A stretch of 64,000 nt of DNA from Aromatoleum diolicum (GTDB taxonomy: Bacteria; Pseudomonadota; Gammaproteobacteria; Burkholderiales; Rhodocyclaceae): assembly GCF_012910955.1 (NCBI RefSeq), contig NZ_WTVQ01000019.1:1-64000 (forward strand), written 5' to 3'. This document shows positions 32,355-42,036 of this stretch, piece by piece. The notes below the pieces were generated by a model. That model worked only from the letters and a program-made list of their open reading frames with translations, did no database searches and was not told the DNA's origin. The first letter of the stretch is position 1; every line of letters begins with the position of its first letter. The translations under genes were made by a program, and so were the position numbers.

Positions 32355-33948
32355 TGACCGGTTCGCCCACGTAGCGTCGGATTTGCGGCGGCTCGGTGCC
32401 CACGTGAAACGCCATCCGCCGCTCGCGCAGCCCGACGTCGGCGGCGGTGAAGCGTTCCATGCGCCGCTGGTGTTCGATCCAGTTCTCGTCGAGGAAATAC
32501 TCGATGTAGCGCTCCGGCCGCGTCGTGTCGCGGAACAGGCCCCAGGACATCGCCCCCTGGCGCAGCCGCGCGCGGCGCGTGTCCTGCATCACCGTGTTGA
32601 AGTCCGCCGCCCGCGCGGGGTCGATCAGGTACTCGATGGTCACCATCACCGGCCCCTCGTCGGGCCGGATCTCGATCTCCGGCGGCGGCATCCGCCCCGT
32701 GACGGCGGCGGGGCTGTGATCCTCGTCGGTCGCCCCCACCGCGACGCGGCGGTGCGTCATCAGCAGCACGATCGGCCCGACCACCGAGGCCACCATGATG
32801 CTCACCGTCACCGTCGTCAGGTTCGCGACATAGCCCCACAGCGCGGCGCCGGCGGCGCTGCCGCCCATCAGCGCCATCTGGTAGATCGACATGCCGCGCG
32901 CGCGCACCCAGTTCGGCAGCCCCATCTGGGCGGCGACGGTCAGCGAGTTGGCGGTGGCGATCCACGCCATGCCCGCGATGAACATCGCCGGGAGCGCCAG
33001 CCACAGCGTCGGCACCAGCACCACCGCCGCCGCGCACGCGGCATGCACGATGGTGCCCCAGCGCACGAATTCCTCGCGCCCGAGCCGCTGGCGCAGATGC
33101 GGCAGCAGCAGCGCCGCGACGATCGCCCCGCCGCCCATCGCGGCCATCAGCGCGGTATAGGTGCCGGCCTTGCCACTGTGCACGTCGCGCGCCACCAGCG
33201 GCAACAGCGCGCTCAGCGAAGTCGATTGCAGGAAGAACAGGAAGATGCGCACCAGCACTGCACGCATCGGCGGCGACTGCACCACATGCTGCAGCCCGAC
33301 CCGCATCGCGGCGACGAAGCGCTCGCCCGGCAGCGTGCTGACCCGCGGTTCGGAGCGCCAGCGCAGGATCAGCGCGAAGGCGACCACGGCGAGGATCGCA
33401 TTGAGCAGGAACACGTAGGGGCTGCCGGCGCTCGCCAGCAAGGCGCCGGCGACCACCGGCCCGATCACGCGCGACATGTTCATCGCGATGCCGTTCAGCG
33501 CCAGCGCCGCCGGCAGTTCGCTGCGCGGCACGATGTCGGGGATGATCGCCGCGAACACCGGCCAGCGCATCGCCATGCCGATGCCGTTGGCGAACGTCAG
33601 CGCCAGCAGCAGCGGCGCGGTCAGCGCGTCGGCGAGCGCCAGCCCCCCGAGCACCAGCGCGACCAGCGCCACCCACAGCTGCGTCGCGGCGAAGTAGCGC
33701 CGACGATCGATGATGTCGGCGAGCGCGCCGCTCGGCAGGCCGAGCACGAACACCGGCAGCGTCGACGCCGCCTGCACCATCGCGACCATGAAGGCGCTGT
33801 CGGTCAGCGAGGTCATCAGCCACGCCGAGGTGACCTCGTTCATCCACATCGTCACGTTCGCCGCCAGCCAGGCGAGCCACAACATGCGGAACACCGGCCC
33901 GCGAAGCGGCGCGAGCGCCGAGGGGGTTTCGCTGAAATCTGTGTGCAC
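32350..33948 (-). CDS. MFS exporter (EntS/MFS_3-like) with C-terminal monooxygenase-like domain
   Basis: 532-aa inner-membrane protein. Residues about 15-400 form a 12-helix major-facilitator domain of the MFS_3 type (MLWLAWLAANVTMWMNEV, IDRRRYF loop, SRVIGPVVAGALL). The last 110 residues (VMVTIEYLIDPARAADFNTV, YIEYFLDENWIEHQRR) resemble the small ferredoxin-like antibiotic-biosynthesis monooxygenase fold found fused to this MFS subgroup. A GTG at 33948 gives the usual N-terminus; a longer in-frame reading to an ATG at 34137 has a basic, unrelated extension. It probably exports a toxic or secondary compound; substrate unknown. Confidence 0.8.
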   Translation of the reverse strand: MHTDFSETPSALAPLRGPVFRMLWLAWLAANVTMWMNEVTSAWLMTSLTDSAFMVAMVQAASTLPVFVLGLPSGALADIIDRRRYFAATQLWVALVALVLGGLALADALTAPLLLALTFANGIGMAMRWPVFAAIIPDIVPRSELPAALALNGIAMNMSRVIGPVVAGALLASAGSPYVFLLNAILAVVAFALILRWRSEPRVSTLPGERFVAAMRVGLQHVVQSPPMRAVLVRIFLFFLQSTSLSALLPLVARDVHSGKAGTYTALMAAMGGGAIVAALLLPHLRQRLGREEFVRWGTIVHAACAAAVVLVPTLWLALPAMFIAGMAWIATANSLTVAAQMGLPNWVRARGMSIYQMALMGGSAAGAALWGYVANLTTVTVSIMVASVVGPIVLLMTHRRVAVGATDEDHSPAAVTGRMPPPEIEIRPDEGPVMVTIEYLIDPARAADFNTVMQDTRRARLRQGAMSWGLFRDTTRPERYIEYFLDENWIEHQRRMERFTAADVGLRERRMAFHVGTEPPQIRRYVGEPVS

Positions 33949-34285
33949 GTTCGTTTCTACATGAGCGGTGGGCGAGTCGCGCGACGCGTTCAATATGGCC
34001 TGCGGTGGCGCGATGTGCCATGAGTGTAGGGCCAAAAGCGCTCGCCCGGTGCGACGGCAAGTCGCCCGGTGCCGCGCCCTGGAACCGCGCACCGAACTGG
34101 CGGCCCGCGCGTGGCAGGCAATCACCATGGTCTCCATGTCATGCGTTTTAAATCGGCGGGCGCGGGCTTCGGTTATATTTTGTCCTGCACCTTGCGGTAG
34201 CTGGCGGAGCCGCTGCAGAAATTCATCGCTCGGTCAGTGTCGGCCGAGGAAATCTTCGTATTTTCGGGACTTGAAAGGATCATTT
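33949..34285. other. Intergenic region between MFS gene and DUF808 gene
   Basis: About 337 bp between divergent genes. No supported gene. A TATATT box at 34174-34179 in a locally AT-rich patch could be a -10 for the DUF808 gene, but no good -35 is seen. No repeats or hairpins stood out. Confidence 0.4.
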
Positions 34286-35209
34286 ATGGCTGGAGCCAGC
34301 CTGCTTGCGTTAATTGATGACATTGCGACCGTGCTGGACGACGTCGCGGTGATGACCAAGGTCGCTGCCAAGAAGACCGCCGGCGTACTCGGCGACGATC
34401 TCGCGCTGAATGCCCAGCAGGTGGCCGGGGTGCGAGCCGAGCGCGAGTTGCCGGTGGTGTGGGCGGTGGCGGTCGGCTCGATCAAGAACAAGGCGATCCT
34501 GGTCCCGGCGGCGCTGCTGATCAGCGCCTTCCTGCCCTGGGCGGTGACGCCGCTGCTGATGCTCGGCGGCCTCTACCTGTGTTTCGAGGGCGTCGAGAAG
34601 CTCGCCCACAAGTGGCTGCACAGCGCCGCCGAGGATGCCGCACACCAGGCCGAGGAACTGGCCGCGGTCGACAATCCCGCGGTTGACCTGGTCGCCTTCG
34701 AGGCCGACAAGATCAAGGGTGCGATCCGTACCGATTTCGTGCTCTCGGCAGAAATCATCGTCATTGCCCTGGGCACCGTCACCGGCCAGCCCTTCAGTTC
34801 GCAAGTCGCGGTGCTGGTGGGCATCTCGCTGGTGATCACCGTGGGCGTCTACGGCCTCGTCGCCGGCATCGTCAAGATGGATGATGTCGGCGCCTGGCTG
34901 CTGCGGAAAGGCCATGCCACCGCCCGCCTCATCGGCCAGGGCCTGCTGCTCGCCGCCCCCCGCTTGATGAAGGCGCTGAGCGTGATCGGCACGGCGGCGA
35001 TGTTCCTGGTCGGCGGCGGCATCCTGAGCCACGGCATCCCGCCCGTCCATCACGGCATCGAACTCCTTGCCGCGCAGGCCGCGCCAGTGGGCGGTTTTGT
35101 CGCGATGGCGCTGGACGCGGTGGTCGGCATCATCGGCGGGGCACTGGCGCTGCTAGCGGTGACTCTTGCCGGCAAGCTCGCCGGCCGTGCCAAGGGCGCC
35201 AGGGCATAG
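34286..35209 (+). CDS. DUF808 family membrane protein (YedI-like)
   Basis: 307-aa inner-membrane protein of the DUF808/YedI family. The N-terminus [20 protein letters not shown] is the family signature, and five to six hydrophobic segments follow (for example residues 70-95, 150-170, 176-196, 230-250, 268-292). Function in the family is unknown. ATG 34286 has a GAAAGGA box eight bases upstream; the open frame upstream to 33968 is non-coding in character. A bidirectional terminator separates it from the tRNA gene. Confidence 0.85.
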   Translation: MAGASLLALIDDIATVLDDVAVMTKVAAKKTAGVLGDDLALNAQQVAGVRAERELPVVWAVAVGSIKNKAILVPAALLISAFLPWAVTPLLMLGGLYLCFEGVEKLAHKWLHSAAEDAAHQAEELAAVDNPAVDLVAFEADKIKGAIRTDFVLSAEIIVIALGTVTGQPFSSQVAVLVGISLVITVGVYGLVAGIVKMDDVGAWLLRKGHATARLIGQGLLLAAPRLMKALSVIGTAAMFLVGGGILSHGIPPVHHGIELLAAQAAPVGGFVAMALDAVVGIIGGALALLAVTLAGKLAGRAKGARA

Positions 35210-35327
35210 CAAGGCGCTGCGTCTGTCGGAATAATGCCTCTGTTTCGGTCTCTGGCGGGGCGCCGTGGTCCTCGGCGGCTTCCTGATCCAGCCGGATTCG
35301 CCAAGGACCAGATGCAGACCCGACAAC

Positions 35328-35358
35328 AAAAAAGCCAACCCGCAGGGGTTGGCTTTTT
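35328..35358. terminator. Bidirectional intrinsic terminator between DUF808 and tRNA-Gly
   Basis: AGCCAACCC and GGGTTGGCT form the stem; A-run before and T-run after give U-tracts on both strands. It can end both the DUF808 transcript and the minus-strand tRNA transcript. Confidence 0.85.
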
Positions 35359-35391
35359 GCTTCCAGCTCAAGGGCCTGGATGAATTCGATG

Positions 35392-35465
35392 TGGAGCGGG
35401 CGATGGGAATCGAACCCACGGCTCTAGCTTGGGAAGCTAGGGTATTACCATTATACGACGCCCGC
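35392..35465 (-). tRNA. tRNA-Gly (anticodon CCC)
   Basis: On the minus strand the 7-bp acceptor GCGGGCG/CGCCCGC, a short D arm, anticodon stem CTAGC/GCTAG with loop TTCCCAA, and T loop GGTTCGATTCC fold as a complete tRNA. The anticodon CCC reads GGG glycine codons. The 3' CCA is encoded. The gene stands alone, with a U-tract terminator about 35 bp downstream. Confidence 0.95.
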
Positions 35466-35635
35466 GATGCGGGCCGCAGGGGCCCGACAGAGGCGCCATT
35501 CTAATGATCGGGGCGGCGCTGCGCAATGCGCATCGGCGTGGCGGCGGCAGGTCTTCGGTCGGGCGCGGGGCGATACGCGAGTGCGGCAGAGGGGCGTGGT
35601 AAGATTTTGATCCCCTGATCCCCGACAGAATCAGC

Positions 35636-35839
35636 ATGATCCAGCTCATCATCAACGGCAAACCGGAACGCCTGCAGCAGGCGCTAACGGTGCATGCGCT
35701 GCTCGAATCGCGTCAGCTCGCGGGCAAGCGCCTGGCGGTCGAGCGCAATGGCGAGATCGTTCCGAAGGGACGGCACGCCGAGACGCTGCTGGCCGATGGC
35801 GACCGCCTCGAGATCGTCGTCGCGGTCGGCGGCGGCTGA
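35636..35839 (+). CDS. thiS: Sulfur carrier protein ThiS
   Basis: 67-aa beta-grasp sulfur carrier for thiazole formation in thiamine synthesis. It opens [18 protein letters not shown] and ends with the required C-terminal Gly-Gly (VAVGGG), which is adenylated and thiocarboxylated. ThiG follows after 119 bp in the same direction. No TPP riboswitch was recognised upstream. Confidence 0.93.
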   Translation: MIQLIINGKPERLQQALTVHALLESRQLAGKRLAVERNGEIVPKGRHAETLLADGDRLEIVVAVGGG

Positions 35840-35958
35840 GTCAGCCGTGTTGCGATTGCGCGCGTCTGCTGAGCTTGCGCAACTGCGGCGCCCGCGGATT
35901 GTCCATGGCCCTGGACGCGCATTGTCCATCTATCAACCCGAATTCCTCTAGGTCGAAC

Positions 35959-36744
35959 ATGAACGACTCCCTGGTGATTGCCGGCAAATCCTATCGCTCC
36001 CGCCTTCTCGTCGGCACGGGCAAATACAAGGATTTCAATGAGACGCGCGAGGCGATCGACGCGAGCGGCGCCGAGATCGTCACCGTCGCGATCCGTCGTA
36101 CCAACATCGGCCAGAACGCCGGCGAGCCGAACCTGCTCGACGTGCTGCCACCCGAGCGCTTCACGATCCTGCCGAACACCGCCGGCTGCTATACCGCCGA
36201 CGACGCGGTGCGCACGCTGCGGCTCGCGCGCGAACTGCTCGATGGCCACGCGCTGGTGAAGCTCGAAGTGCTCGGCGACCCGGTGAGCCTGTTCCCGAAC
36301 ATGCCGGAAACCCTCAAGGCGGCCGAAACGCTCGTGAAGGACGGCTTCCAGGTGATGGTGTACTGCGCCGACGACCCGATCCAGGCAAAGATGCTCGAAG
36401 AGATCGGCTGCGTCGCGGTGATGCCGCTCGCGTCGCTGATCGGCTCCGGCATGGGCATCCTGAACCCGTGGAACCTGCGTCTCATCATCGACCAGGCCAG
36501 GGTGCCGGTGCTCGTCGATGCCGGCGTCGGCACCGCGTCGGATGCGGCGATCGCGATGGAGCTGGGCTGTGACGGCGTGCTGATGAACACCGCGATCGCG
36601 CACGCGAGGCAGCCGGTGCTGATGGCCAGCGCGATGAAGAAGGCGGTCGAGGCGGGGCGCGAGGCTTTTCTCGCCGGGCGCATGCCGCGCAAGCATTATT
36701 CCGCCGATCCGAGTTCACCGACCTCCGGCCTGATCGGTACCTGA
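35959..36744 (+). CDS. thiG: Thiazole synthase ThiG
   Basis: 261-aa TIM-barrel enzyme that forms the thiazole phosphate of thiamine from deoxyxylulose phosphate, dehydroglycine and ThiS thiocarboxylate. Landmarks are [13 protein letters not shown] at the start, the Schiff-base Lys in [22 protein letters not shown], and [18 protein letters not shown]. The ATG at 35959 gives the standard N-terminus. Downstream lies trmB, a thiS-thiG-trmB order common in betaproteobacteria. Confidence 0.96.
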   Translation: MNDSLVIAGKSYRSRLLVGTGKYKDFNETREAIDASGAEIVTVAIRRTNIGQNAGEPNLLDVLPPERFTILPNTAGCYTADDAVRTLRLARELLDGHALVKLEVLGDPVSLFPNMPETLKAAETLVKDGFQVMVYCADDPIQAKMLEEIGCVAVMPLASLIGSGMGILNPWNLRLIIDQARVPVLVDAGVGTASDAAIAMELGCDGVLMNTAIAHARQPVLMASAMKKAVEAGREAFLAGRMPRKHYSADPSSPTSGLIGT

Positions 36745-36872
36745 ACCGCGTTCGCCTCCGTCGGCGACCGTGCGCCGCGGACGGGGCGTTTCTCGCGATT
36801 TTCCACCCTCTCACCCGCTGCCGCGGGACCGCCCGCGGTGCCACGCCGCGGGCCGCTGCCATTCCGGAACCC

Positions 36873-37634
36873 ATGACTGCATCGAACTCAAATTCGCCGG
36901 ACGCCGCCGACCCCTCCGCAGCGTCCTCCCCGTCCCCGGTCACCGACCCGGAAGCGCGCTTTTCCAGCCGTTCGATTCGCAGTTTCGTGCTGCGCCAGGG
37001 GCGCATGACGGTGGCGCAGCACCACCACATGGAAGAGACGCTGCCGAAAGTCGGCATTCCGTACCGCATCGCGCCGCTCGACCTGGACGCCGCATTCGGC
37101 CGCCGCGCGCCGAAGATCGTCGAGATCGGCTTCGGCATGGGCGAGACCACCGCGAAGATCGCCGCGGCCCTGCCGGACAAGGATTTCCTCGGCATCGAAG
37201 TGCATGGCCCGGGCGTTGGCAGCCTGTGCAAGCTGATCGCGGAAAATGGCCTGGGAAACCTGCGCATCATGCAGCACGATGCCGTCGAGGTGCTGCGCGA
37301 CATGATTCCCGAAGGCTCGCTGGCCGGTGTGCATGTGTTCTTCCCGGACCCGTGGCACAAGAAGCGCCACCACAAGCGGCGCATCATCCAGGCCGATTTC
37401 GTCGCGCTGATCGCTTCGCGTCTGGCGCCCGGCGGCTACCTGCATTGCGCGACCGACTGGGAGGAGTATGCTCACTGGATGATGGAGGTGATCTCCGCCG
37501 AGTCGGCGCTGGAGAATACCGCTGACGGCTTTGCCCCGCGCCCGGATTACCGGCCCCTGACCAAGTTCGAGAACCGCGGCATCAAGCTCGGGCACGGCGT
37601 GTGGGATCTGGTGTTCCGGCGGCGCGCAGGATGA
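36873..37634 (+). CDS. trmB: tRNA (guanine-N7-)-methyltransferase
   Basis: 253-aa SAM-dependent enzyme that methylates G46 of tRNA. The Rossmann motif [15 protein letters not shown], the catalytic-region [17 protein letters not shown] and the C-terminal TKFENRG are diagnostic. The first 30 residues are Ser/Pro-rich and variable, so a later start cannot be excluded. It follows thiG by 128 bp and precedes sppA by 20 bp. Confidence 0.94.
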   Translation: MTASNSNSPDAADPSAASSPSPVTDPEARFSSRSIRSFVLRQGRMTVAQHHHMEETLPKVGIPYRIAPLDLDAAFGRRAPKIVEIGFGMGETTAKIAAALPDKDFLGIEVHGPGVGSLCKLIAENGLGNLRIMQHDAVEVLRDMIPEGSLAGVHVFFPDPWHKKRHHKRRIIQADFVALIASRLAPGGYLHCATDWEEYAHWMMEVISAESALENTADGFAPRPDYRPLTKFENRGIKLGHGVWDLVFRRRAG

Positions 37635-37654
37635 TCTGAACCAAGGTGAAACGC

Positions 37655-39466
37655 ATGTGGAGCTCTGTGGGCAGGTTCTTCGCGGGACTCGGGCGCACCA
37701 TCGAGGCGCTGCGCCGCGTCGTGGTCAACCTTGTTTTCCTGATCCTGCTGGCGGCAATACTGGCGTTCGTCCTGTATCCGGCCCCGTCGGTCCCGGACGG
37801 CGCGGCGCTGGTGCTGCGCCCGACCGGTGCGCTGGTCGAGCGGCGCACGCTCGACGATGCGCTCGGGCTGATCCGTTCCGGCGGCGTGCCCGTCGCGCAG
37901 ACCGCGCTGCACGACCTGCTCGAAGCCATCCATGCCGCGCGCGACGACGCGCGCATCAAGATGCTGGTGATCGAGACCGACAGACTCGGCAAGTCGGGGC
38001 TGTCGAAACTCTCCGAGTTGCGCGAGGCGATCACTGCGTTCCGAAGCAGCGGCAAGCCGGTGCTGGCGCGCGGCGAGCGCTTCACGCAAGGCCAGTATTA
38101 CCTCGCGAGCGCGGCGGACGAAGTGCATCTGGCGCCCGATGGTTTCGTGCTGTTCCCGGGCCTCGCGCGCAACGTCAGCTATTTCAAGGGCGCGCTGGAT
38201 TCGCTGGGTGTGAAGGTGCATGTGTTCCGCGTCGGCGAGTACAAATCCTTCAGCGAACCGTTCACGCGCACCGGCATGTCGGACGAGGACCGCGAAGCCT
38301 CGCGCGACCTGCTGGACGCACTGTGGAACGTGTTGCGCGAGCGCGTCGCCGCGAGCCGCAAGCTGGCCCCGGAAACGCTCGCGCGCTATGTGGACGACTA
38401 CGCCGGCGTGCTGGCCGCCAGTGCGGGCGACACCGCGCGCGCGGCGCGCGAGACGGGCCTGATCGACACCATCAGCCAGCGCGACGAGTGGCGCGAGCTG
38501 CTCAAGATGCGCGTGGGCGCCAGCGACGACGGCAAGGACTTCCTGCGCGTCGACCTCGACGACTATCTCGCCGCGGTGCGCGCCGCGCGCCCGCAGCAAG
38601 ACGACCGTGTCGCGGTGCTGGTGGCGCAGGGCACGATCATCGACGGCGGCGCCGACGCCGATTCGGTCGGCGGCGACAGCCTGGCGCAGCAGATCCGCGC
38701 CCTGCGCGAGGACGAGCGCATCAAGGCGCTGGTGCTGCGCATCGACAGCCCCGGCGGCAGCGCGTGGGCGTCCGAAGTGATTCGCCGCGAGCTGGAGCTC
38801 ACGCGCCGCGCCGGCAAGCCGGTGGTCGCATCGATGAGTTCGGTGGCGGCGTCCGGCGGCTACTGGATCGCGGCCGGCGCCGACGAGATCTGGGCGCGCC
38901 CCGAAACCCTGACGGGATCGATCGGCATCTTCGCGCTGTTTCCCGAACTCGCGGAACCGCTCAACAAGCTCGGTGTGACCGTCGATGGCGTCGCCACCGG
39001 CCCGCTCGCGGGCGCCTTCGACCCGCGCCGCCCGCTTCCCCCGGAGGCCGCGAAGGCGCTGCAACTCGGCATCGACCACAATTACCGGCGCTTCCTCGAA
39101 ACGGTCGCCGCCGCACGCGGCATGCCCGTCGCGGAAGTCGACCCGATCGCCCGCGGCCGCGTATGGACCGGCGAAGCGGCGGACAAGCTCGGTCTGGTCG
39201 ACCAGCTCGGCGGCCTCGACGACGCCATCGCCGCCGCCGCGCGGCGCGCAAGACTCGAGCGCTTCGAGACCGTGTGGCCGGAGTCCGACGTGAATCTCGG
39301 ACACCTGCTGCTGCGGCGCCTGCTGTCGGTCGCCGCGCCGCTCAGCCCCGCAGTGGATTCGCCGCTGCAGCAGCTGCTTGCCGGCGTGCAGGCCCAGGCC
39401 GCCGAGCTGCTGCGCTGGAACGACCCGCAGCACCTGTACGGGCATTGCCTGTGCGAGGCGCCGTAG
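37655..39466 (+). CDS. sppA: Signal peptide peptidase SppA, 67-kDa type
   Basis: 603-aa inner-membrane serine protease that degrades cleaved signal peptides. One N-terminal transmembrane helix (about 24-43) anchors two tandem S49 domains. The catalytic Lys lies in GEYKSFSEPF (K197) and the nucleophile Ser in SSVAASGGYW (S400), the domain split seen in E. coli SppA. ATG 37655 has an AAGG box at good spacing; a GTG three codons earlier is possible. Convergent with hemW across only 11 bp. Confidence 0.94.
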   Translation: MWSSVGRFFAGLGRTIEALRRVVVNLVFLILLAAILAFVLYPAPSVPDGAALVLRPTGALVERRTLDDALGLIRSGGVPVAQTALHDLLEAIHAARDDARIKMLVIETDRLGKSGLSKLSELREAITAFRSSGKPVLARGERFTQGQYYLASAADEVHLAPDGFVLFPGLARNVSYFKGALDSLGVKVHVFRVGEYKSFSEPFTRTGMSDEDREASRDLLDALWNVLRERVAASRKLAPETLARYVDDYAGVLAASAGDTARAARETGLIDTISQRDEWRELLKMRVGASDDGKDFLRVDLDDYLAAVRAARPQQDDRVAVLVAQGTIIDGGADADSVGGDSLAQQIRALREDERIKALVLRIDSPGGSAWASEVIRRELELTRRAGKPVVASMSSVAASGGYWIAAGADEIWARPETLTGSIGIFALFPELAEPLNKLGVTVDGVATGPLAGAFDPRRPLPPEAAKALQLGIDHNYRRFLETVAAARGMPVAEVDPIARGRVWTGEAADKLGLVDQLGGLDDAIAAAARRARLERFETVWPESDVNLGHLLLRRLLSVAAPLSPAVDSPLQQLLAGVQAQAAELLRWNDPQHLYGHCLCEAP

Positions 39467-39477
39467 TTTCGTAGGTA

Positions 39478-40710
39478 TCAGTCGCGCAGGAACAGCGTCA
39501 ACAGATCGTTGAGGAAGTGCCGCCCCTGTTCGGTCGGGCGGATGTGGTCGGCGGTGATCTCGATCAGGCCGCGCCGGCGCGCGTCGGCCAGTTCGGCCTC
39601 GATCGCGGCGAGCGGCACGCCGGTGCGGTCGGCGAACAGGCGGCGCGGGAAGCCGTCGGTCAGGCGCAGTGCGTTCATCATGAACTCGAAGGGCAGTTCG
39701 GCGACGCCGACGTCGCGCCGTTCCTGCACGAAATCGCCCTTCTGTGCGCCTTCGAGATAACGCCCCGGGTGTTTGTGGCGCATCTCGCGGACGATGCCTT
39801 CGTGGCTCGAGAGCTTGCCGTGCGCGCCGGCGCCGATGCCGAGGTAGTCGCCGAAAGCCCAGTAATTGAGGTTGTGGCGGCATTCCTGGCCCGGGCGGGC
39901 GAAGGCCGAGGTCTCGTAGTGGCGGAAACCGGCCGCGGCGAGGCGTGCCTCGATCGCATCCTGCATGTCGGCCGAGGCGTCGGCATCGGGCAGCGGCGGC
40001 GGGCTGTGCGCGAACGGCGTGTTCGGTTCCAGCGTCAGGTGATAGGCCGACAGGTGGCTCACGCCGAACGCGAGCGCGGTGTCGAGGTCGGCGAGGGCCT
40101 CGGCGAGCGACTGTTCGGGCAGCGCGTACATCAGGTCGAGGTTCACGCGCTCGAAGTGCGCCAACGCGGTGTCGATGGCGCGGCGTGCCTCGTCGCCGCC
40201 GTGGATGCGGCCGAGACGCTCGAGATGGCTGTCGTTGAAGCTCTGGATGCCCAGCGACAGGCGATTCACGCCGGCGGCGCGATAGTCGCGGAAACGGCCG
40301 GCCTCGACGGTGCCGGGATTCGCCTCGAGCGTGATTTCCGCCAGCGGGTCGAGCGGCAACAGCGTGCGGATGCCGGTGAGCAGGCGGTCCAGCCCGGCAG
40401 CCGACATCAGGCTCGGCGTGCCGCCGCCGATGAACACCGAGTGCACGCGGCGGCCCCACACCTGCGGCAGTGCCGTTTCGAGGTCTGCGATCAGCGCGTC
40501 GATATATGCCTGTTCGGGGATGTCGCCGCCGCCGGCGCGCAGCGCGTGCGAGTTGAAGTCGCAGTACGGACACTTCTTCACGCACCACGGGTAATGCACA
40601 TACAGCGCGAGCGGCGGCGAGGCCTTCAGTTGCGGGCGTTCGGGCAGTGCGGCGGGGCTGCCGCCCGCGGCCGGTGCGACCGCGAGCGGGATGATGCGAC
40701 GCTCGCTCAC
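39478..40710 (-). CDS. hemW: Heme chaperone HemW (radical SAM, CPO-like)
   Basis: 410-aa radical-SAM-fold protein of the HemW family, formerly annotated as oxygen-independent coproporphyrinogen oxidase. The cluster motif is CVKKCPYC (C43, C47, C50), followed by FIGGGTPSLMS and NRLSLGIQSFN. The HemW form lacks HemN's extra N-terminal region. GTG 40710 is chosen because it overlaps the rdgB stop (GTGA) and removes a basic non-homologous extension. It is in the rph-rdgB-hemW order usual in betaproteobacteria. Confidence 0.94.
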   Translation of the reverse strand: MSERRIIPLAVAPAAGGSPAALPERPQLKASPPLALYVHYPWCVKKCPYCDFNSHALRAGGGDIPEQAYIDALIADLETALPQVWGRRVHSVFIGGGTPSLMSAAGLDRLLTGIRTLLPLDPLAEITLEANPGTVEAGRFRDYRAAGVNRLSLGIQSFNDSHLERLGRIHGGDEARRAIDTALAHFERVNLDLMYALPEQSLAEALADLDTALAFGVSHLSAYHLTLEPNTPFAHSPPPLPDADASADMQDAIEARLAAAGFRHYETSAFARPGQECRHNLNYWAFGDYLGIGAGAHGKLSSHEGIVREMRHKHPGRYLEGAQKGDFVQERRDVGVAELPFEFMMNALRLTDGFPRRLFADRTGVPLAAIEAELADARRRGLIEITADHIRPTEQGRHFLNDLLTLFLRD

Positions 40711-41303
40711 AGCGGGTGCGACTCCAGGCGCGTCAGCAGATGGCGCATCGCCGCGCCGCGGTGGCTCAGCGTGTTCTTCAGCTTCGCATCCAGCTCGGCC
40801 GCCGTCTGATTCATCTGCGGCACGTAGAACAGCGGGTCGTAGCCGAAGCCGGCGTCGCCGCGCGGGGCGCCGAGAATCCTGCCGTGCCACTCGCCGTCCG
40901 CGATCAGCGGGCGCGGGTCGTCGACATGGCGTACCAACACCACCACCGAGTAGAAGAACGCACTGCGGTCGCTAAACCCGTCGAGCCGCTGGATCAGCAG
41001 CGCGTTGTTGCGCGCATCGGATTTCGGTTCGCCGGCATAGCGTGCCGACTGCACGCCGGGTGCGCCGCCGAGCGCCGTCACGCACAGCCCGGAGTCGTCG
41101 GCGACCGCCGGCAGCCCGCTCAGCGCGGCCGCATGGCGCGCCTTCGCCAGCGCGTTCTCGACGAAAGTGTGGTGCGGTTCATCCGCTTCCGGAATGTCGA
41201 ACGCCGACTGCGGCACCACCTCGATGCCCAGCGGCGCCAGCAGTGCCGTCATTTCGACGGCTTTTTTCGGGTTGTTGCTGGCGAGTACGAGACGCTTGTT
41301 CAT
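40707..41303 (-). CDS. rdgB: dITP/XTP pyrophosphatase RdgB (HAM1 family)
   Basis: 198-aa house-cleaning nucleotidase that hydrolyses ITP, dITP and XTP to monophosphates. Signatures are VLASNNPKKAVEM, DDSGLCV and GFGYDPLFYVPQ, with the terminal SHRGAAM. ATG 41303 is used instead of an upstream in-frame ATG because it gives the canonical N-terminus. It is four bases from the rph stop and overlaps the hemW start. Confidence 0.95.
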   Translation of the reverse strand: MNKRLVLASNNPKKAVEMTALLAPLGIEVVPQSAFDIPEADEPHHTFVENALAKARHAAALSGLPAVADDSGLCVTALGGAPGVQSARYAGEPKSDARNNALLIQRLDGFSDRSAFFYSVVVLVRHVDDPRPLIADGEWHGRILGAPRGDAGFGYDPLFYVPQMNQTAAELDAKLKNTLSHRGAAMRHLLTRLESHPL

Positions 41304-41307
41304 CGTG

Positions 41308-42027
41308 TCACTGCTCCGCAATCGCCGCCTTTTGCGCGTCGATCAACTGCCGGATGCCTGCTTCCGCGAGTGCCAGCAGCGCATTCAGTTCGTCGCGCGA
41401 AAACGGCGTACCTTCGGCGGTGCCCTGGACTTCGACGAAGCCGCCGGCACCGGTCATCACCACGTTCATGTCGGTGTCGCAGTCCGAATCTTCAGCATAG
41501 TCCAGATCGAGCACCGGCTTGCCCTGATACATCCCGACCGACACCGCGGCGACGAAGTCGCGCAGCGGGCTGGCAGCGAGCTTGCCCTTGGCCACCAGCG
41601 TCGCAATCGCATCATGCACCGCGACGCAGGCACCGGTGATCGCCGCGGTGCGGGTGCCGCCGTCGGCCTGCAGCACGTCACAGTCGATGATGATCTGACG
41701 CTCGCCCAGCGCGGAAAGATCCACCACTGCGCGCAGGCTGCGTCCGATCAGGCGCTGGATTTCCTGCGTGCGTCCGCTTTGTTTGCCCTTGGCCGCCTCG
41801 CGCGCGCTGCGGGTGTGGGTGGAGCGGGGCAGCATGCCATATTCGGCGGTCAGCCAGCCCTGGCCCTTGCCGCGCAGGAAGGGCGGCACGGAGTCCTCGA
41901 TGCTGGCGGTGCACAGCACGCGCGTGGCGCCGAATTCGACCAGCACCGAGCCTTCGGCGTGGCAGGTGAAATTGCGGGTGATCCTGACCTGACGGAGTTC
42001 GTCGGGCCGGCGTTGGCTGGGGCGCAT
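41308..42027 (-). CDS. rph: Ribonuclease PH
   Basis: 239-aa phosphorolytic exoribonuclease that trims tRNA 3' ends. The N-terminal [19 protein letters not shown] is near-universal in the family. [17 protein letters not shown] and [20 protein letters not shown] form the phosphate and active-site regions. It is followed by rdgB within four bases, so they are co-transcribed. Confidence 0.97.
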   Translation of the reverse strand: MRPSQRRPDELRQVRITRNFTCHAEGSVLVEFGATRVLCTASIEDSVPPFLRGKGQGWLTAEYGMLPRSTHTRSAREAAKGKQSGRTQEIQRLIGRSLRAVVDLSALGERQIIIDCDVLQADGGTRTAAITGACVAVHDAIATLVAKGKLAASPLRDFVAAVSVGMYQGKPVLDLDYAEDSDCDTDMNVVMTGAGGFVEVQGTAEGTPFSRDELNALLALAEAGIRQLIDAQKAAIAEQ

Positions 42028-42036
42028 GTGGACTTC

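Noticed and set aside
30770-34060. 1096-codon minus-strand open frame
   Set aside because: It is antisense to ipdC and out of frame with the MFS gene, with Arg/Ala/His-rich low-complexity content; a product of high GC, not a gene.
33966-34137. N-terminal extension of the MFS protein to an ATG at 34137
   Set aside because: The extra 63 residues are basic and unlike the family; GTG 33948 gives the normal short N-terminus.
35265-35504. 79-codon open frame containing GIEPTALAWEARVLPLYDAR
   Set aside because: It is a translation of the tRNA-Gly(CCC) gene on the opposite strand and its terminator, a well-known source of spurious proteins.
35500-35635. TPP riboswitch ahead of thiS
   Set aside because: The leader is short and I could not find the conserved TPP aptamer core sequences.
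37547-40588. 1013-codon minus-strand open frame across sppA and hemW
   Set aside because: Antisense to sppA and out of frame with hemW; composition typical of GC-rich shadow frames.
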